In this document: piece after piece, positions 1 to 9,071 of the stretch
How the letters are laid out: the number at the start of each line of letters is the position of its first letter
Numbering within the stretch: the stretch's first letter is position 1
NCBI GenBank assembly: GCA_018222805.1
Contig: JAAEZQ010000015.1
Coordinates: forward strand, 1-64,000
Direction: 5' to 3'
DNA from: Vibrionaceae bacterium
GTDB taxonomy: Bacteria > Pseudomonadota > Gammaproteobacteria > Enterobacterales > Vibrionaceae
Length of the DNA stretch: 64,000 nucleotides
The notes under the pieces: generated by a model
The model's database searches: none
Told to the model about the DNA's origin: nothing
Seen by the model: only the letters and a program-made list of their open reading frames with translations
Made by a program: the position numbers and the translations under genes

Positions 1-84
1 AAGACGCTCTGGGAAGGATGGCTTAAATTACAAGCCATCCTAGAAGGCTACGAACTCGCTCTGTCTCTTGAACAGGAGTTGTGA
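1..84 (+). CDS. IS4-family transposase, C-terminal 27 residues (partial)
   Basis: An open frame enters from the left edge and ends in TGA at 82-84. The visible tail contains TLWEGWLKLQAILEGY, which matches the C-terminus of Tn5 transposase (LWEGWEALQSKLDGF, from memory), part of the region used for dimerisation in Tn5. No catalytic residue is visible because the DDE core lies outside the window. The frame runs to within 11 bp of the element's end, the usual compact layout of IS4 elements. The identification rests on this short motif plus the Tn5-like terminal repeat. Confidence 0.75.
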   Translation, partial: KTLWEGWLKLQAILEGYELALSLEQEL

Positions 85-95
85 TCAAGAGACAG
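1..95 (+). mobile_element. Right end of an IS4-family (IS50/Tn5-like) insertion sequence
   Basis: Read inward from base 95 on the minus strand, the end is CTGTCTCTTGATCACAACT, which closely resembles the 19-bp ends of IS50/Tn5 (inside end CTGTCTCTTGATCAGATCT, from memory). The transposase reading frame stops at 82-84, just inside this end, as in IS50. Elements of this group duplicate 9 bp of target, so bases 96-104 (GCTTATTTG) should be one target copy; the other lies outside the window. Bases 61-71 (CTGTCTCTTGA) repeat the first 11 bases of the end in inverted orientation, giving a perfect 11-bp stem with a 13-nt loop. Confidence 0.8.
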
Positions 96-143
96 GCTTA
101 TTTGCAGGCTTCGTTAATTCGAGTGCTGGTCAATCACCTTCGG

Positions 144-533
144 CTATCGTCGACTCGCGAGTTTACGAAGTTCGAAGTCAAACTCATCCGGAAACAGAAC
201 AACGCCCTCTTCGTTCTGGTTTGGGAACACCACAACCGAAAGCTCATCATCTTCCAATCCTACAGTCCAGCGACTGTGCCACTTGTTAAGAGAGATCGCT
301 TCTGGCTCGCAATTTTCCCACTCACCTGTCGCCCATTGCTGGGCAAATTCTTGATTAGGCCATACAGGGACACAATCGTCATCTTCTGTATTAAGCATTA
401 CGCAACCGTGTTCGTCTTTTAGAATCCATACTTTGCGATTCGCGACGATCTCTTTTACGCAGTACTTCAATCGTTGCTCTTCATTATAACGATTGATGGT
501 ATCCATTTGCTCTTGGGTCAATGCTTCGGACAT
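144..533 (-). CDS. DUF2750 family protein
   Basis: A 129-residue acidic soluble protein without signal peptide or membrane segment. The pattern of a charged N-terminal helix followed by short strands, with a conserved-looking VWPNQEFAQQW segment and the C-terminal VVLFPDEF block, fits DUF2750, a small family of unknown function in gamma-proteobacteria. The start at 533 is chosen because AGGAGA lies 6 nt upstream; the frame stays open to 581, but that upstream start would overlap the hairpin at 558-583. The gene lies 50 bp from the inserted IS4 element and is complete. It is downstream of ppaC on the same strand with a terminator between, so it is probably transcribed separately. No function is claimed. 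Confidence 0.8.
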   Translation of the reverse strand: MSEALTQEQMDTINRYNEEQRLKYCVKEIVANRKVWILKDEHGCVMLNTEDDDCVPVWPNQEFAQQWATGEWENCEPEAISLNKWHSRWTVGLEDDELSVVVFPNQNEEGVVLFPDEFDFELRKLASRR

Positions 534-557
534 GTTGGTCTCCTGTTTCCCATAGAA

Positions 558-583
558 AAATGCCCACCTATTGGCGGGCATTT
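558..583 (-). terminator. Intrinsic terminator after ppaC
   Basis: AAATGCCCACC and GGCGGGCATTT pair with one mismatch around a 4-nt loop. On the minus strand the stem is followed by a T run, directly downstream of the ppaC stop codon. Confidence 0.75.
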
Positions 584-608
584 CAATTATAAACTGGTAA
601 TGTGAAAA

Positions 609-1514
609 TTACGCTAACTCAGTTTGAAGCCAAGGCCAACCTTGCTTTTTACGGCTTAGGGTATTTTCCATCATTAGCATGCCGTTGTTCTCGTGCTTAA
701 CCAGTTTCTCTGCCCACTCACCTTTGTATAGAAGACGAGTTTGAGCAGTAGTAATGTCTGTTAGCATGACAGCAGCAAATGCTAGATTGTCGTTCGCACA
801 ACGAGCGTCTAAATCCGCTTCAAGTGCTTCGATCATGCCGTCAACTTGCTCTAGAGTTGCAAGCTCAACCTGACCAACAACAACGTCACGACCGTTGAAT
901 GGGTAACCTTTCAGATCTTTTTCTACTAGTTCAGCCGCAGATAAACCTTCAATGTTGGTTTTCGCGATCAGAAGATCTTTAATGAATGCGTCAACGTCAG
1001 TAACACCCGCAATTTCAGCTAGCTCAGCAACGGCATCTTTATCTTTTTGAGTACACGTTGGAGACGCGAAACCTACTGTGTCAGACAGGATAGCTGACAT
1101 CATTAGCTTAGCGATTTGTGGAGTGATCGCGTGACCTTCAATCTTGAACATGTTGAATAGAACCGTGTTAGTACAACCAACAGGCCAGATCCATGCTTCC
1201 ATTGGGTTCACTGTCATCACATCACCTAGGCGGTGGTGGTCAACGATACCCGCGATTTCAGCTTCAGCGATGTCGTCTGGTGCTTGAGCCAGATCTGAGT
1301 AATCGACTAGCCAAACTGTCTCACCCGCAACTGACGTGCGTAGTTCTGGAACTTCTGCACCAGCTACTTCAAGAATGTGCTGAGTTTCACGGTTGATTTC
1401 GCCCTGACGAATTGGCATTGCTTCAACACCACGCGCCTTAAGAAGTTCAGTTGCAACGAGTGCACTACAAATACTATCACTGTCTGGGTTCTTATGACCT
1501 ACAACTAGAATCAT
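609..1514 (-). CDS. ppaC: Manganese-dependent inorganic pyrophosphatase (family II)
   Basis: Hydrolyses pyrophosphate to phosphate in the cytoplasm, pulling biosynthetic reactions forward. The 301 residues match the usual length of family II enzymes. DHH-superfamily motifs are visible: GHKNPDSDS at residues 6-14 (metal-binding His and Asp), VDYSD near residue 70, and DHHRLGD near residue 92. The C-terminal DHHA2 domain carries the SRKKQ motif near residue 288, which binds substrate. AGGAAG lies just upstream of the ATG. Family II enzymes need Mn2+ (or Co2+), which fits the divergently transcribed metal transporter next door. Very secure. Confidence 0.97.
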   Translation of the reverse strand: MILVVGHKNPDSDSICSALVATELLKARGVEAMPIRQGEINRETQHILEVAGAEVPELRTSVAGETVWLVDYSDLAQAPDDIAEAEIAGIVDHHRLGDVMTVNPMEAWIWPVGCTNTVLFNMFKIEGHAITPQIAKLMMSAILSDTVGFASPTCTQKDKDAVAELAEIAGVTDVDAFIKDLLIAKTNIEGLSAAELVEKDLKGYPFNGRDVVVGQVELATLEQVDGMIEALEADLDARCANDNLAFAAVMLTDITTAQTRLLYKGEWAEKLVKHENNGMLMMENTLSRKKQGWPWLQTELA

Positions 1515-1648
1515 GTTTCTTCCTATTCAAGTCAATTTGATACGCTTCCGAGTAATGGCACCGTGTGCCGTGGAAGCTGTTTGCTCACAAAGGCCCGTAC
1601 TTTACCTGATTTGACGGACTTTGACACGAAGAAAAGTGTATAACTCTA

Positions 1649-1689
1649 TTGCGAATAAATCTCATTACCATATAATGATAATTATTCCC
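1649..1689 (+). promoter_or_regulatory. Promoter with overlapping Fur-box-like operator
   Basis: TTGCGA (1649-1654) and a perfect TATAAT (1671-1676) are separated by 16 bp. Bases 1671-1689 match the classical 19-bp Fur consensus at 15 of 19 positions and cover the -10 element, a position that would block polymerase. The start codon of the transporter lies 20 bp downstream. Binding by Fur, or by a Mn-sensing relative, is inference. Confidence 0.55.
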
Positions 1690-1708
1690 ATTTGCATTTG
1701 AGTCAGCA

Positions 1709-2923
1709 ATGAACGCAACGAGATTTTTGCATTCAGCCCAGCACCTGCTTCGGCCAACTCAGTTCCGCTTAGCGTATAAACGCCTGCTCATACCTATCTT
1801 TATGCTCGCGTTGTTGATTAATGGAAACACTCGTGTGGTCACGGTTACGACACTGTCCGATTCCTTTTGGGCTGTTTCGTGTTATGTCTGTGCGACTCTG
1901 GTGATTTATCATTATCTATCCCATGTCCTATCGAAGCCCAATCGCTTCACTGAACTATACCGTCACTCTAAGACTCATCAGGTATTTTTCGCTGCGCTTT
2001 TGGGCGCGCTACCGGGATGTGGAGGAGCGATTGTTGTTACTACTCAGTTTATTAGTGGTCGCATCGGTTTTGCTGCCATCGTCGCAGTACTGACATCAAC
2101 AATGGGTGACGCTGCTTTTTTACTACTCGCCGCTAAACCAATGATCGGGATTGGAGTCGTTGTTACGGGTATCGTAGTTGGAACGATTTCTGGACTGGTT
2201 GTAAATACTTTTCATAAAGAAGATTTTTTACGTCCCGTCCATAAAATAAACCCAAACAAACCATCTAGTCTTCAAGGCCAAAAGGAGCGCTACAGTGAAC
2301 AGGAACAGAAGGCGATCAATTTACAAGGTACATTCTGGAAATGGCTAATATTACCGTCCAGTGTTATCGCGCTTATGATGTCTTTCCAATTGGATATCAA
2401 CCACCTGTTTAACTTGCAATCAAATACCATTGAATGGATTGGCGCGATTCTTTCGGTAACATCGATGTCGATTTGGGCAATGACAAAAGAGTTAGGTTGT
2501 TATCAATCGACGGTATCCGAAGAAGAGAAAACCGTTGACTCCCACCCGATTCAAAAAGCGGCGCAAGACACTAACTTCGTCAGCGCGTGGGTGGTTATTG
2601 CCTTCATCGCTTTTGAGTTTACGACCTACTTTTCGGGGTTGGATATAGCCGCTTCTCTCTCAGGTTGGGGAATCTGGATGCCATTAGCTGGATTGGCCAT
2701 AGGAGTGCTTCCAGGGTGTGGTCCTCAGATTTTAGTGACAAGTTTATATCTTTCCGGTGCAGCTCCTTTTTCAGCACAAATAGCCAATGCAATATCGAAC
2801 GACGGTGATGCACTTTTCCCCGCAATTGCAATGGCACCAAAAGCGGCATTAGTTGCCACCATTTATTCATCCATTCCTGCGTTTATTGTCGGTTACGGTT
2901 ATTACTTTTTATTTGAGTGTTAA
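1709..2923 (+). CDS. Putative manganese/heavy-metal exporter, 10-TM ArsP_2-type membrane protein
   Basis: A 404-residue inner-membrane protein with many hydrophobic helices. It has a clear internal duplication: LPGCGG near residue 101 followed by a GD pair near 132 in the first half, and LPGCGP near residue 333 followed by GD near 366 in the second half, as in two inverted or repeated transport units. A hydrophilic loop near residues 180-210 links the halves. This matches the 'putative 10TM heavy-metal exporter' family, often annotated as putative manganese transporter. Its divergent partner is the Mn-dependent pyrophosphatase, which supports a role in manganese handling. The upstream promoter overlaps a Fur-like box. 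The substrate is not proven. The ribosome site is weak; the ATG at 1709 fits the promoter spacing. Confidence 0.82.
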   Translation: MNATRFLHSAQHLLRPTQFRLAYKRLLIPIFMLALLINGNTRVVTVTTLSDSFWAVSCYVCATLVIYHYLSHVLSKPNRFTELYRHSKTHQVFFAALLGALPGCGGAIVVTTQFISGRIGFAAIVAVLTSTMGDAAFLLLAAKPMIGIGVVVTGIVVGTISGLVVNTFHKEDFLRPVHKINPNKPSSLQGQKERYSEQEQKAINLQGTFWKWLILPSSVIALMMSFQLDINHLFNLQSNTIEWIGAILSVTSMSIWAMTKELGCYQSTVSEEEKTVDSHPIQKAAQDTNFVSAWVVIAFIAFEFTTYFSGLDIAASLSGWGIWMPLAGLAIGVLPGCGPQILVTSLYLSGAAPFSAQIANAISNDGDALFPAIAMAPKAALVATIYSSIPAFIVGYGYYFLFEC

Positions 2924-2941
2924 GCCGTTCAAAATGGAAAA

Positions 2942-2961
2942 AGAGCCTCACTAGAGGCTCT
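2942..2961 (-). terminator. Intrinsic terminator between the transporter and alpha-galactosidase genes
   Basis: A perfect 8-bp stem AGAGCCTC/GAGGCTCT with a 4-nt loop. The A-rich left flank gives a T run on the minus strand, so it best serves the alpha-galactosidase gene, although the convergent transporter transcript could also use it. Confidence 0.75.
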
Positions 2962-2983
2962 ATTCTACTCTCAATCCATACCA

Positions 2984-4723
2984 CTATACTGTGACGATCG
3001 CTTTTGCATTTAAGCCTTGGTCTAAGCTAACTAAAAACATCTGACAAGCGTCTTGGTTAAGCTTTTCTCCCGTCCAGAAATCATACCAATCCACGGGCTT
3101 ATCTGAGGTTAGAGTAAACTCTGTTGCATCCTGATTTGAGTAGTTAAACAAACAATGCAGATCATTCTTGTCCGTGAGCTTCAAAAACGCGTGATTTAAA
3201 CTCAATGCTGAGAAGAGTGCAGACTCTTGGCTGCGACGTTGGCGCAACATAAGCTTCGACAAAGTCTTACTCGCAAATGGGGTAACCTCCGGCAGTGGAT
3301 CGCCAGACAGCAACAAGCCACCACAAGCCAAAAGTACAGTGCGATGAAACTCGTAATCCTGACGCGAAGCAGATTGATTTGGTAACGAGGTAAACGTGGC
3401 ACAGTCAGGATCAATTTGCCACAGTTTTCGGTGCTGCCAACTACGGAAAAAAGTCTCTTTTGCGATCTGCTCAAAGCGGTAAGCATGTCGCTCGACATCG
3501 TCTGAGACACGCATCGCATCCACCAACCCTAGTGAAGGCCACATTGGTGCGTTGCAACCTAGCAACCAGGCATCGCCAGCTCCTCTTGCTATCGCCTCCA
3601 TGCCCATTCGGTACGCTTCTACGCCCGTCACACCAGACTGGCTGCGTTTTCCTTTGAGGGTTCCCCAATAGTTTGCATCCAACTTAAACAGTTCGACACC
3701 CCATTCCTCGCGCATAACGGAAACGACATGAGTTAGATGATCTTGTACTTCTGGAATCGAAGTATCGAGAATATACCACGGCGTACAGCGCCAGCCTCCG
3801 TAGGTAACCTCTTCAGCTTTCATCAAACTGCCATCATCATGGCGAACAAACCAATCAGGGTGTTGTCGGAATACTTCCGACTCAGGCTGTACAATAAAGG
3901 GAGCCATCCAAATTGCTGGTTTTTTGCCCATGGCACGAATGTTCTGAATCAACTCTTTTACACCACCAGAAAACTTATCTGAAGGCGTCAACCAGTCACC
4001 CATAAACGCCTGATAGCCGTCATCAAGTAGAACCCATTCCAGGTCTGCCAGCTTGTCTTGCATGCAGGTGACGTTTTGCAGGATGTTATCTTCCGTCACA
4101 TCGGCATAATAAGCGTACCAGGAGCACCAACCTATAGGCGCACGTTGTGTTACACCTTTACGCACAGGATGATTGTCTGCAATCATCTTGCTATATGCTT
4201 GATAAAGCACTGACAGCGATTTTCCGTTTAATACCGTAACGGACTCCAAAACATTACTTTCCCAGTCTGTCACTCGTGTGTGCTCACCATCGATAGCCGC
4301 AGCCAGAACCCACTGCTCTTCATGCAATCGCACATCAAAATAACCGGCGAATCGACGACAACTAGTAAAACCAAATAAGGTATAGCCTTCAGAATCTTCA
4401 ATGACTAGGTAATTGTAGTAACGCTTAGGTGCGTCTTGAGAGTAGATCCGGTAGCTGGGACTATTGTCAGGACAGCGACCAACATCAACTGGCTGACTGA
4501 TGGTACCGGAGGTTTGTGCCAACATCTGAAACCCGTCCCCGATCACGCGCGCACCCTGTTCAAATAGAAATGGAACTTCAAAAAGGACTTCGCGATCTGT
4601 AAAGGTTTTACGATGAATGCCAGCAAACGAAAAGTAGGCTTGATTACCAATAACATCGACTTGGAGATCGTTATCAACGACCGTGATCTCTTTATGGTTA
4701 GCGAACTGAAAAGTTTGAGTCAT
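2984..4723 (-). CDS. GH36-type alpha-galactosidase
   Basis: Predicted to cleave terminal alpha-galactosides such as melibiose or raffinose. The 579 residues contain an N-terminal beta-rich half and a (beta/alpha)8 barrel beginning at the WCSWYAYY motif near residue 199. The nucleophile is expected in FKLDANYWG near residue 348 and the acid/base in MRVSDDVERH near residue 408, both typical of clan GH-D. A small C-terminal beta domain follows. No signal peptide is seen, so it is probably cytoplasmic. The gene stands alone: no sugar transporter, LacI regulator or galactose genes are in the window. It is shorter than the classical ~700-residue GH36 enzymes, so the exact linkage specificity is uncertain. 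Confidence 0.85.
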   Translation of the reverse strand: MTQTFQFANHKEITVVDNDLQVDVIGNQAYFSFAGIHRKTFTDREVLFEVPFLFEQGARVIGDGFQMLAQTSGTISQPVDVGRCPDNSPSYRIYSQDAPKRYYNYLVIEDSEGYTLFGFTSCRRFAGYFDVRLHEEQWVLAAAIDGEHTRVTDWESNVLESVTVLNGKSLSVLYQAYSKMIADNHPVRKGVTQRAPIGWCSWYAYYADVTEDNILQNVTCMQDKLADLEWVLLDDGYQAFMGDWLTPSDKFSGGVKELIQNIRAMGKKPAIWMAPFIVQPESEVFRQHPDWFVRHDDGSLMKAEEVTYGGWRCTPWYILDTSIPEVQDHLTHVVSVMREEWGVELFKLDANYWGTLKGKRSQSGVTGVEAYRMGMEAIARGAGDAWLLGCNAPMWPSLGLVDAMRVSDDVERHAYRFEQIAKETFFRSWQHRKLWQIDPDCATFTSLPNQSASRQDYEFHRTVLLACGGLLLSGDPLPEVTPFASKTLSKLMLRQRRSQESALFSALSLNHAFLKLTDKNDLHCLFNYSNQDATEFTLTSDKPVDWYDFWTGEKLNQDACQMFLVSLDQGLNAKAIVTV

Positions 4724-4906
4724 ATTATATCTACTTCGTTATTATTATCTTTATACCCAAGAGACTTGGTTCAATAAGAACAGTTTAAGTACAGTCACCA
4801 TTATCCTATGGTTGAGAAGAGAAAATCGTTAGTTCCCTCACGAATACACCCTAGCCACTAGTGAAACATAATTATTGAGATAACGCTCCCCCAAATTCAG
4901 CTAAAA

Positions 4907-4934
4907 AAAATACCAGCCCGATGGCTGGTATTTT
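4907..4934 (-). terminator. Intrinsic terminator of the torECA operon
   Basis: A perfect 12-bp stem AAAATACCAGCC/GGCTGGTATTTT with loop CGAT and an 8-T run on the minus strand, 21 bp after the torA stop codon. It shows that no torD follows torA in this operon. Confidence 0.9.
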
Positions 4935-4954
4935 ATTCCAATTCATTGTGCCAA

Positions 4955-7417
4955 TCAGGCTACTTCAATCGGACCACCAAATGATGTTACTGGTGGTACT
5001 TTGCCTGTGAACTTTTCGAAGTCGACGATGCAAGTATTTGCTGACGTTGCCTGCGCAAGCTCAGACGAGCCGATATCTTGCGTTAGCGTGTTAGGGTCAC
5101 CGTAAGTACAGATAGCACCTTCTTTCTCGTTAAGAGGACCATACCATGCACCTTCTTCGATACGAATAACGCCACGTGGGTAACTATCGGTCAGGACTGC
5201 GCCCGCTAGAAGCTGACCACGACCGTTAAATACACGTACTAAGTCACCATCTTTAATGCCTTTTGCTTTTGCATCAAACGGGTTGATGTAAACAGGCTCG
5301 CGACCTTGTACCGCGTAAGTGGCGCGGAACTCTTCAGATTCACACATTTGAGAGTGCAGACGCTTGTCTGGGTGACAAGACTGCAACCAGAATGGGTATT
5401 TGTCTGAACCCGGGCCACCGTGTGAACGTTCTGATTTTTCGAACCACATTGGGTGCTCTTGGCAATGTTCGTACCCGTAACGACCAATCTTACGCGAAGT
5501 AATCTCGATGAAACCAGATGGCGTACCTAGTGGGTTCAGCTCCGGGTCTTTGCGGAAATCTGCATGACGAACCCAAGGTTTGCCTTCACCGAAGTCCAGT
5601 ACACTCTTCTCCCAGAACTCATTGAATTCTGGCATTTCGAATTTACCTTCGTTGGCTTTCTTACAATCGTTATACAGGCTTTCGATCCATTCCATCTCAC
5701 TCATACCACGAGTGTATTCTTCACGACGACCAAAGCGTTGTGTCAGTTCACTCATGATCTGGAAGTCAGGCTTAGATTGGAACAGCGGATCCACCAAGCG
5801 GTGCATGGCGACCAAACCACGGCTAGAGTATGAACCGTAAACGTCTATATCGTTACGCTCCCACTGCGTACAAGCAGGTAATACGATATCAGAGAAGCGA
5901 CAAGTTGCAGTCCAGGCAAATTCAATAGTCACAACCGTTTGTAGCTTCTTGAACGCTTTCTTCATGCGGTTGCGATCTTGGTGATGGTGCCATGGGTTAC
6001 AACCTGAAATCACCATCATTTTGAAATCTGGCAGCTTCACTTTACCGCCGTTGTAATTGATCTCTTTACCTGGTTCCAGAATAGCATCAATCCAACGCGC
6101 AACCGGGATAGTGCGACTGTAGCCGTTGAAATCGTTGTTATCCCACTTCGGTTTCATACCTTGGTCAAGGTTACGCGGGAAGCCACCAGGGCCAGCAAAA
6201 CCTGTCGACGGAACACCGATACTTGAGTAATGGTGACCATAAGAGATACCACCGCCAGCCAGACCAATCTGACCAACCATTGCAGCAACAACCGCGGCCG
6301 CCCAATAAGGTTGCTCGCCGTGCTCCTGACGCTGAATACACCAACCCATCAAGATTTGTGTACGACCGTTAACCAACATACGGGCGAATTCACGAATCTT
6401 ATCCGCTTTCACGCCACAGATTGATGCCGCCCACTCTGGTGTCTTTTCAGTCTTATCTTTGGTTTGACCTTGAACGTATTGAATGAACTCTTCAAACCCT
6501 AGACAGTACGTCTCAATGAACTTCTTATCGTATAACTCTTCGTTGTACAGAACGTGCGCAACAGCCAGCATGAACGCTACGTCTGTCATCGGGTTGATGT
6601 ACAGGTGGTCGTTCTCTAGGTATCGCTGAGTCTTGTTCTTAACTGGGTCAACAGACAGAACGTTGATCTCACCTTTCGCGACTTTCTCTTTTAACTGTTC
6701 AAGGTACTTGAAAGATTCGTGCGTTTCACAGTTCCAGCCTACCTGAAGGTTTTTCACTGGATCGTTCGCCCACAGAACGATGTTGTCTGAATTCTCTAGG
6801 ATTTCAGACCAAGAGGTACCTTGTGCATAGACCTCTGTCGAACCAAGGACGTAAGGCATGATCGTTTGACCAGCGCCAGTCGAGTAGTCGCCGACTTTTG
6901 TGATGAAGTTACCGTGCATGCCTACCGCACGTTGCATGTGTGCTGTACAGTTGTTGAACGCACCTGTTTGGTTCCAGCCGGTTTGACCCGCGTGTAATGC
7001 CCAAGGACCATATTCTTTTTGTACACGCTCTAACTCACGGTAGAACAGATCCAGCGCTTCATCCCACGTTACACGGATAAAACGGTTGTTACCGCGAGTA
7101 TCTGCGCTGTACTTGTGCTTTTTCAGCCAATCCAGACGAACCATTGGGTAACGGACACGAGAAGGGCTGTAAATGATGCCCTTGATGCCGTTAAGCATCT
7201 CTGTCGGGTTCTTATCAAGCTCTAATGGTTTGATCTCCTGAACCTTACCCGCGTAAATATGAGCGCGGAATGCCCCCCAGTGTGAGCCCGTCACTTTCCA
7301 GGTACCTGTCGATTCCGCGGCTTTTGCTGAAGCTGACGCTAATAAGCTTGGACCGATAACTGACGCGGCACTAGTGGTTGCTACGCCTTTAAGAAAACTT
7401 CTTCGTGTAATAGCCAT
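4955..7417 (-). CDS. torA: Trimethylamine-N-oxide reductase, periplasmic molybdoenzyme TorA
   Basis: Terminal reductase converting TMAO to trimethylamine during anaerobic respiration. The 820 residues begin with a twin-arginine signal (RRSFLK at residues 5-10, hydrophobic stretch, AxA site near residue 33), so it is folded with its bis-MGD cofactor before Tat export. The body is a DMSO-reductase-family molybdopterin enzyme without an N-terminal iron-sulfur motif. The serine ligand is expected in the YSTGAGQ segment near residue 180, and the MGD-binding C-terminal domain includes [12 protein letters not shown] near residue 680. GGAG lies 8 nt upstream of the ATG. It receives electrons from TorC, encoded 25 bp upstream. 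The dedicated chaperone gene torD is not adjacent. Confidence 0.96.
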   Translation of the reverse strand: MAITRRSFLKGVATTSAASVIGPSLLASASAKAAESTGTWKVTGSHWGAFRAHIYAGKVQEIKPLELDKNPTEMLNGIKGIIYSPSRVRYPMVRLDWLKKHKYSADTRGNNRFIRVTWDEALDLFYRELERVQKEYGPWALHAGQTGWNQTGAFNNCTAHMQRAVGMHGNFITKVGDYSTGAGQTIMPYVLGSTEVYAQGTSWSEILENSDNIVLWANDPVKNLQVGWNCETHESFKYLEQLKEKVAKGEINVLSVDPVKNKTQRYLENDHLYINPMTDVAFMLAVAHVLYNEELYDKKFIETYCLGFEEFIQYVQGQTKDKTEKTPEWAASICGVKADKIREFARMLVNGRTQILMGWCIQRQEHGEQPYWAAAVVAAMVGQIGLAGGGISYGHHYSSIGVPSTGFAGPGGFPRNLDQGMKPKWDNNDFNGYSRTIPVARWIDAILEPGKEINYNGGKVKLPDFKMMVISGCNPWHHHQDRNRMKKAFKKLQTVVTIEFAWTATCRFSDIVLPACTQWERNDIDVYGSYSSRGLVAMHRLVDPLFQSKPDFQIMSELTQRFGRREEYTRGMSEMEWIESLYNDCKKANEGKFEMPEFNEFWEKSVLDFGEGKPWVRHADFRKDPELNPLGTPSGFIEITSRKIGRYGYEHCQEHPMWFEKSERSHGGPGSDKYPFWLQSCHPDKRLHSQMCESEEFRATYAVQGREPVYINPFDAKAKGIKDGDLVRVFNGRGQLLAGAVLTDSYPRGVIRIEEGAWYGPLNEKEGAICTYGDPNTLTQDIGSSELAQATSANTCIVDFEKFTGKVPPVTSFGGPIEVA

Positions 7418-7442
7418 TTAAAATTCTCCAACTCGACGCTTA

Positions 7443-8627
7443 TTAATGGTGGCCTTCAGCATAATCTGAAGAGTGCTTCTGTAGATATTTCAAGATAAGC
7501 GCTTCGCTGTCCGTATCTAGGTTGACGAACGCTAACATACCGTCGAACATACCTGGCCAGGTGTTCGCGTCAAAGTGCGCTTCAGCAGGTTGTGTATGAC
7601 AGACAGAACAGTTTGTTTTGTATGCTTCACGAGATTTTTCCCATATAGGGTTGATATCGTTCAACGCAGACTCTTTCTTCAGCCAAACTTTCGCTGTCAC
7701 TTTTTCCCATGGAAGACCGGTTAGTTCATCAACACGTTTTTCACCTGTCGTCACCATGTTGCTGTCGGTAGACGCTTCTTTTAGCAGAGATGCTGTCGCA
7801 ATGTTCTTACCGAAATCTTCTTGGATTACACGACCAAAGCCTTTCGCTTTACGCCAGCCATCAATTTCGATTTCAACAAAATCGCCTTTTTCTTCGATAA
7901 CTTTTACTGTCGATGCTGGGTTTAGAAGACCGGCTTCTTTAGTACCGAGCTCGTCAAAGTAAATTGGTAGATGACGAACGCTGACTAGCTGCTGACCTAC
8001 GGCGTAATCAGTGTTTGATGTCATTTGCTCTAGATCGCCCACAATACCGCCGATGCTATCCATACCTGCAGGTAAGTTGTGCGCAATGCCTTTATGGCAA
8101 TCTACACAGCTCTGGTCTTTCTCGGCAGCTTGTTTCATTTGGATACGCGCTGTCGGAGACATCTGCTCGAAGTCCATGGAATCGTAGTTGTGGCAGTTTT
8201 TACATTCGAGAGATTTGTTCGCAGAAAAACGATCCCATTCGTGTTTGGCTAACTCAATACGGCGCTCTTCAAACACACCTTCTTCGTCGTAGTTACCAAA
8301 TACTTGTGCAAACACTTCTTTAGAAGCTTGCATCTTACGAGCGATTTTATCCGTCCAGTTATGTGGAACGTGACAGTCAGGACAAGTCGCACGCACACCA
8401 GAGTGGTTTTTCCAGTGAACCGTGTCTTGCAGTTCGACATAAACATTGTCGCGCATGGTGTGACAACTGATACAGAACTCTTCCGTGTTGGTTGCTTCTA
8501 ATGCTGTATTGAAGCCGCCCCAGAAAATAACGCCTGCGATAAAGCCACCCATAGTTAGCACACCAAGGCTGATATGCACGGCAGGGCGCGTCATCGTACG
8601 CCACAGTTTAATGATTAATGATTTCAT
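7443..8627 (-). CDS. torC: Pentahaem c-type cytochrome TorC
   Basis: Membrane-anchored quinol-to-TorA electron carrier. The 394 residues start with one N-terminal membrane anchor (about residues 17-38), followed by four CxxCH haem sites of the NapC/NirT type near residues 52, 82, 143 and 175. A C-terminal extension carries a fifth site, CSVCH, near residue 341; this fifth haem distinguishes TorC from tetrahaem NapC. Length and haem pattern match E. coli TorC. It lies between torE and torA on the same strand with short gaps, so the three form one operon. No odd features seen. Confidence 0.96.
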   Translation of the reverse strand: MKSLIIKLWRTMTRPAVHISLGVLTMGGFIAGVIFWGGFNTALEATNTEEFCISCHTMRDNVYVELQDTVHWKNHSGVRATCPDCHVPHNWTDKIARKMQASKEVFAQVFGNYDEEGVFEERRIELAKHEWDRFSANKSLECKNCHNYDSMDFEQMSPTARIQMKQAAEKDQSCVDCHKGIAHNLPAGMDSIGGIVGDLEQMTSNTDYAVGQQLVSVRHLPIYFDELGTKEAGLLNPASTVKVIEEKGDFVEIEIDGWRKAKGFGRVIQEDFGKNIATASLLKEASTDSNMVTTGEKRVDELTGLPWEKVTAKVWLKKESALNDINPIWEKSREAYKTNCSVCHTQPAEAHFDANTWPGMFDGMLAFVNLDTDSEALILKYLQKHSSDYAEGHH

Positions 8628-8677
8628 TATTTGCTCTCTTAAAATCTTTTCAAAAGTGTGGTTATTAGCTCAACGGC

Positions 8678-8857
8678 TTACATACCGTGCGCACCAGGAG
8701 GTCCAAAGAAGAAAACCTGTAGCATCCATACGATGAACCCGTAGCCACCTACGAAACCGACGCTTAGAATTGGAAAGAGAACAACCGCAATGAAGAAAAA
8801 TGACTTCCATTCAAGGGAGCGTTTTTCATCGCATTCAATATTATTAACATCTTTCAT
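8678..8857 (-). CDS. torE: TMAO reductase system protein TorE (NapE-like)
   Basis: A 59-residue protein with one membrane helix (about residues 19-40) preceded by the acidic N-terminus MKDVNNIECDEKRSLEWK and ending in FFFGPPGAHGM. The GPPG tail after a single TM segment is typical of the TorE/NapE family, which accompanies periplasmic reductases in Vibrio and Shewanella; its exact role is unknown. It lies 50 bp upstream of torC in the same direction and is the first gene of the operon. The start at 8857 is the first ATG giving the family-type N-terminus; the ribosome site is weak. Confidence 0.88.
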   Translation of the reverse strand: MKDVNNIECDEKRSLEWKSFFFIAVVLFPILSVGFVGGYGFIVWMLQVFFFGPPGAHGM

Positions 8858-9051
8858 ACATTTGCCTACTTTGTATTTAGTGTTATTGGAAAGCTCAGGA
8901 AATTGAGCTTAAGTTTTTAACAATTTATAACCGAAAATGTTAAGCCATATTATTAGTAGGGTTCAATCAAATAACGCCCTTCAACCCTTGTTATTCAACA
9001 CTTTTTTGAGTTCACACGGATATGTGTGGGATTGATATCTTTTATTAAAAA

Positions 9052-9071
9052 ACATGAACAGATATGAAAAA
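9052..9071 (-). promoter_or_regulatory. Candidate TorR-binding tandem tor boxes
   Basis: On the minus strand, in the direction of tor transcription, two adjacent decamers read TTTTTCATAT then CTGTTCATGT. The E. coli TorR box is CTGTTCATAT, giving 8/10 and 9/10 matches in direct tandem orientation, the arrangement known for torCAD. The boxes lie about 195 bp upstream of the torE start. TorR, TorS and TorT are not encoded in this window, so this is a motif-based inference. Confidence 0.5.

Noticed and set aside
5564..5840. Plus-strand frames antisense to torA
   Set aside because: They lie wholly inside a gene with clear homology, and have no ribosome site or known domain.
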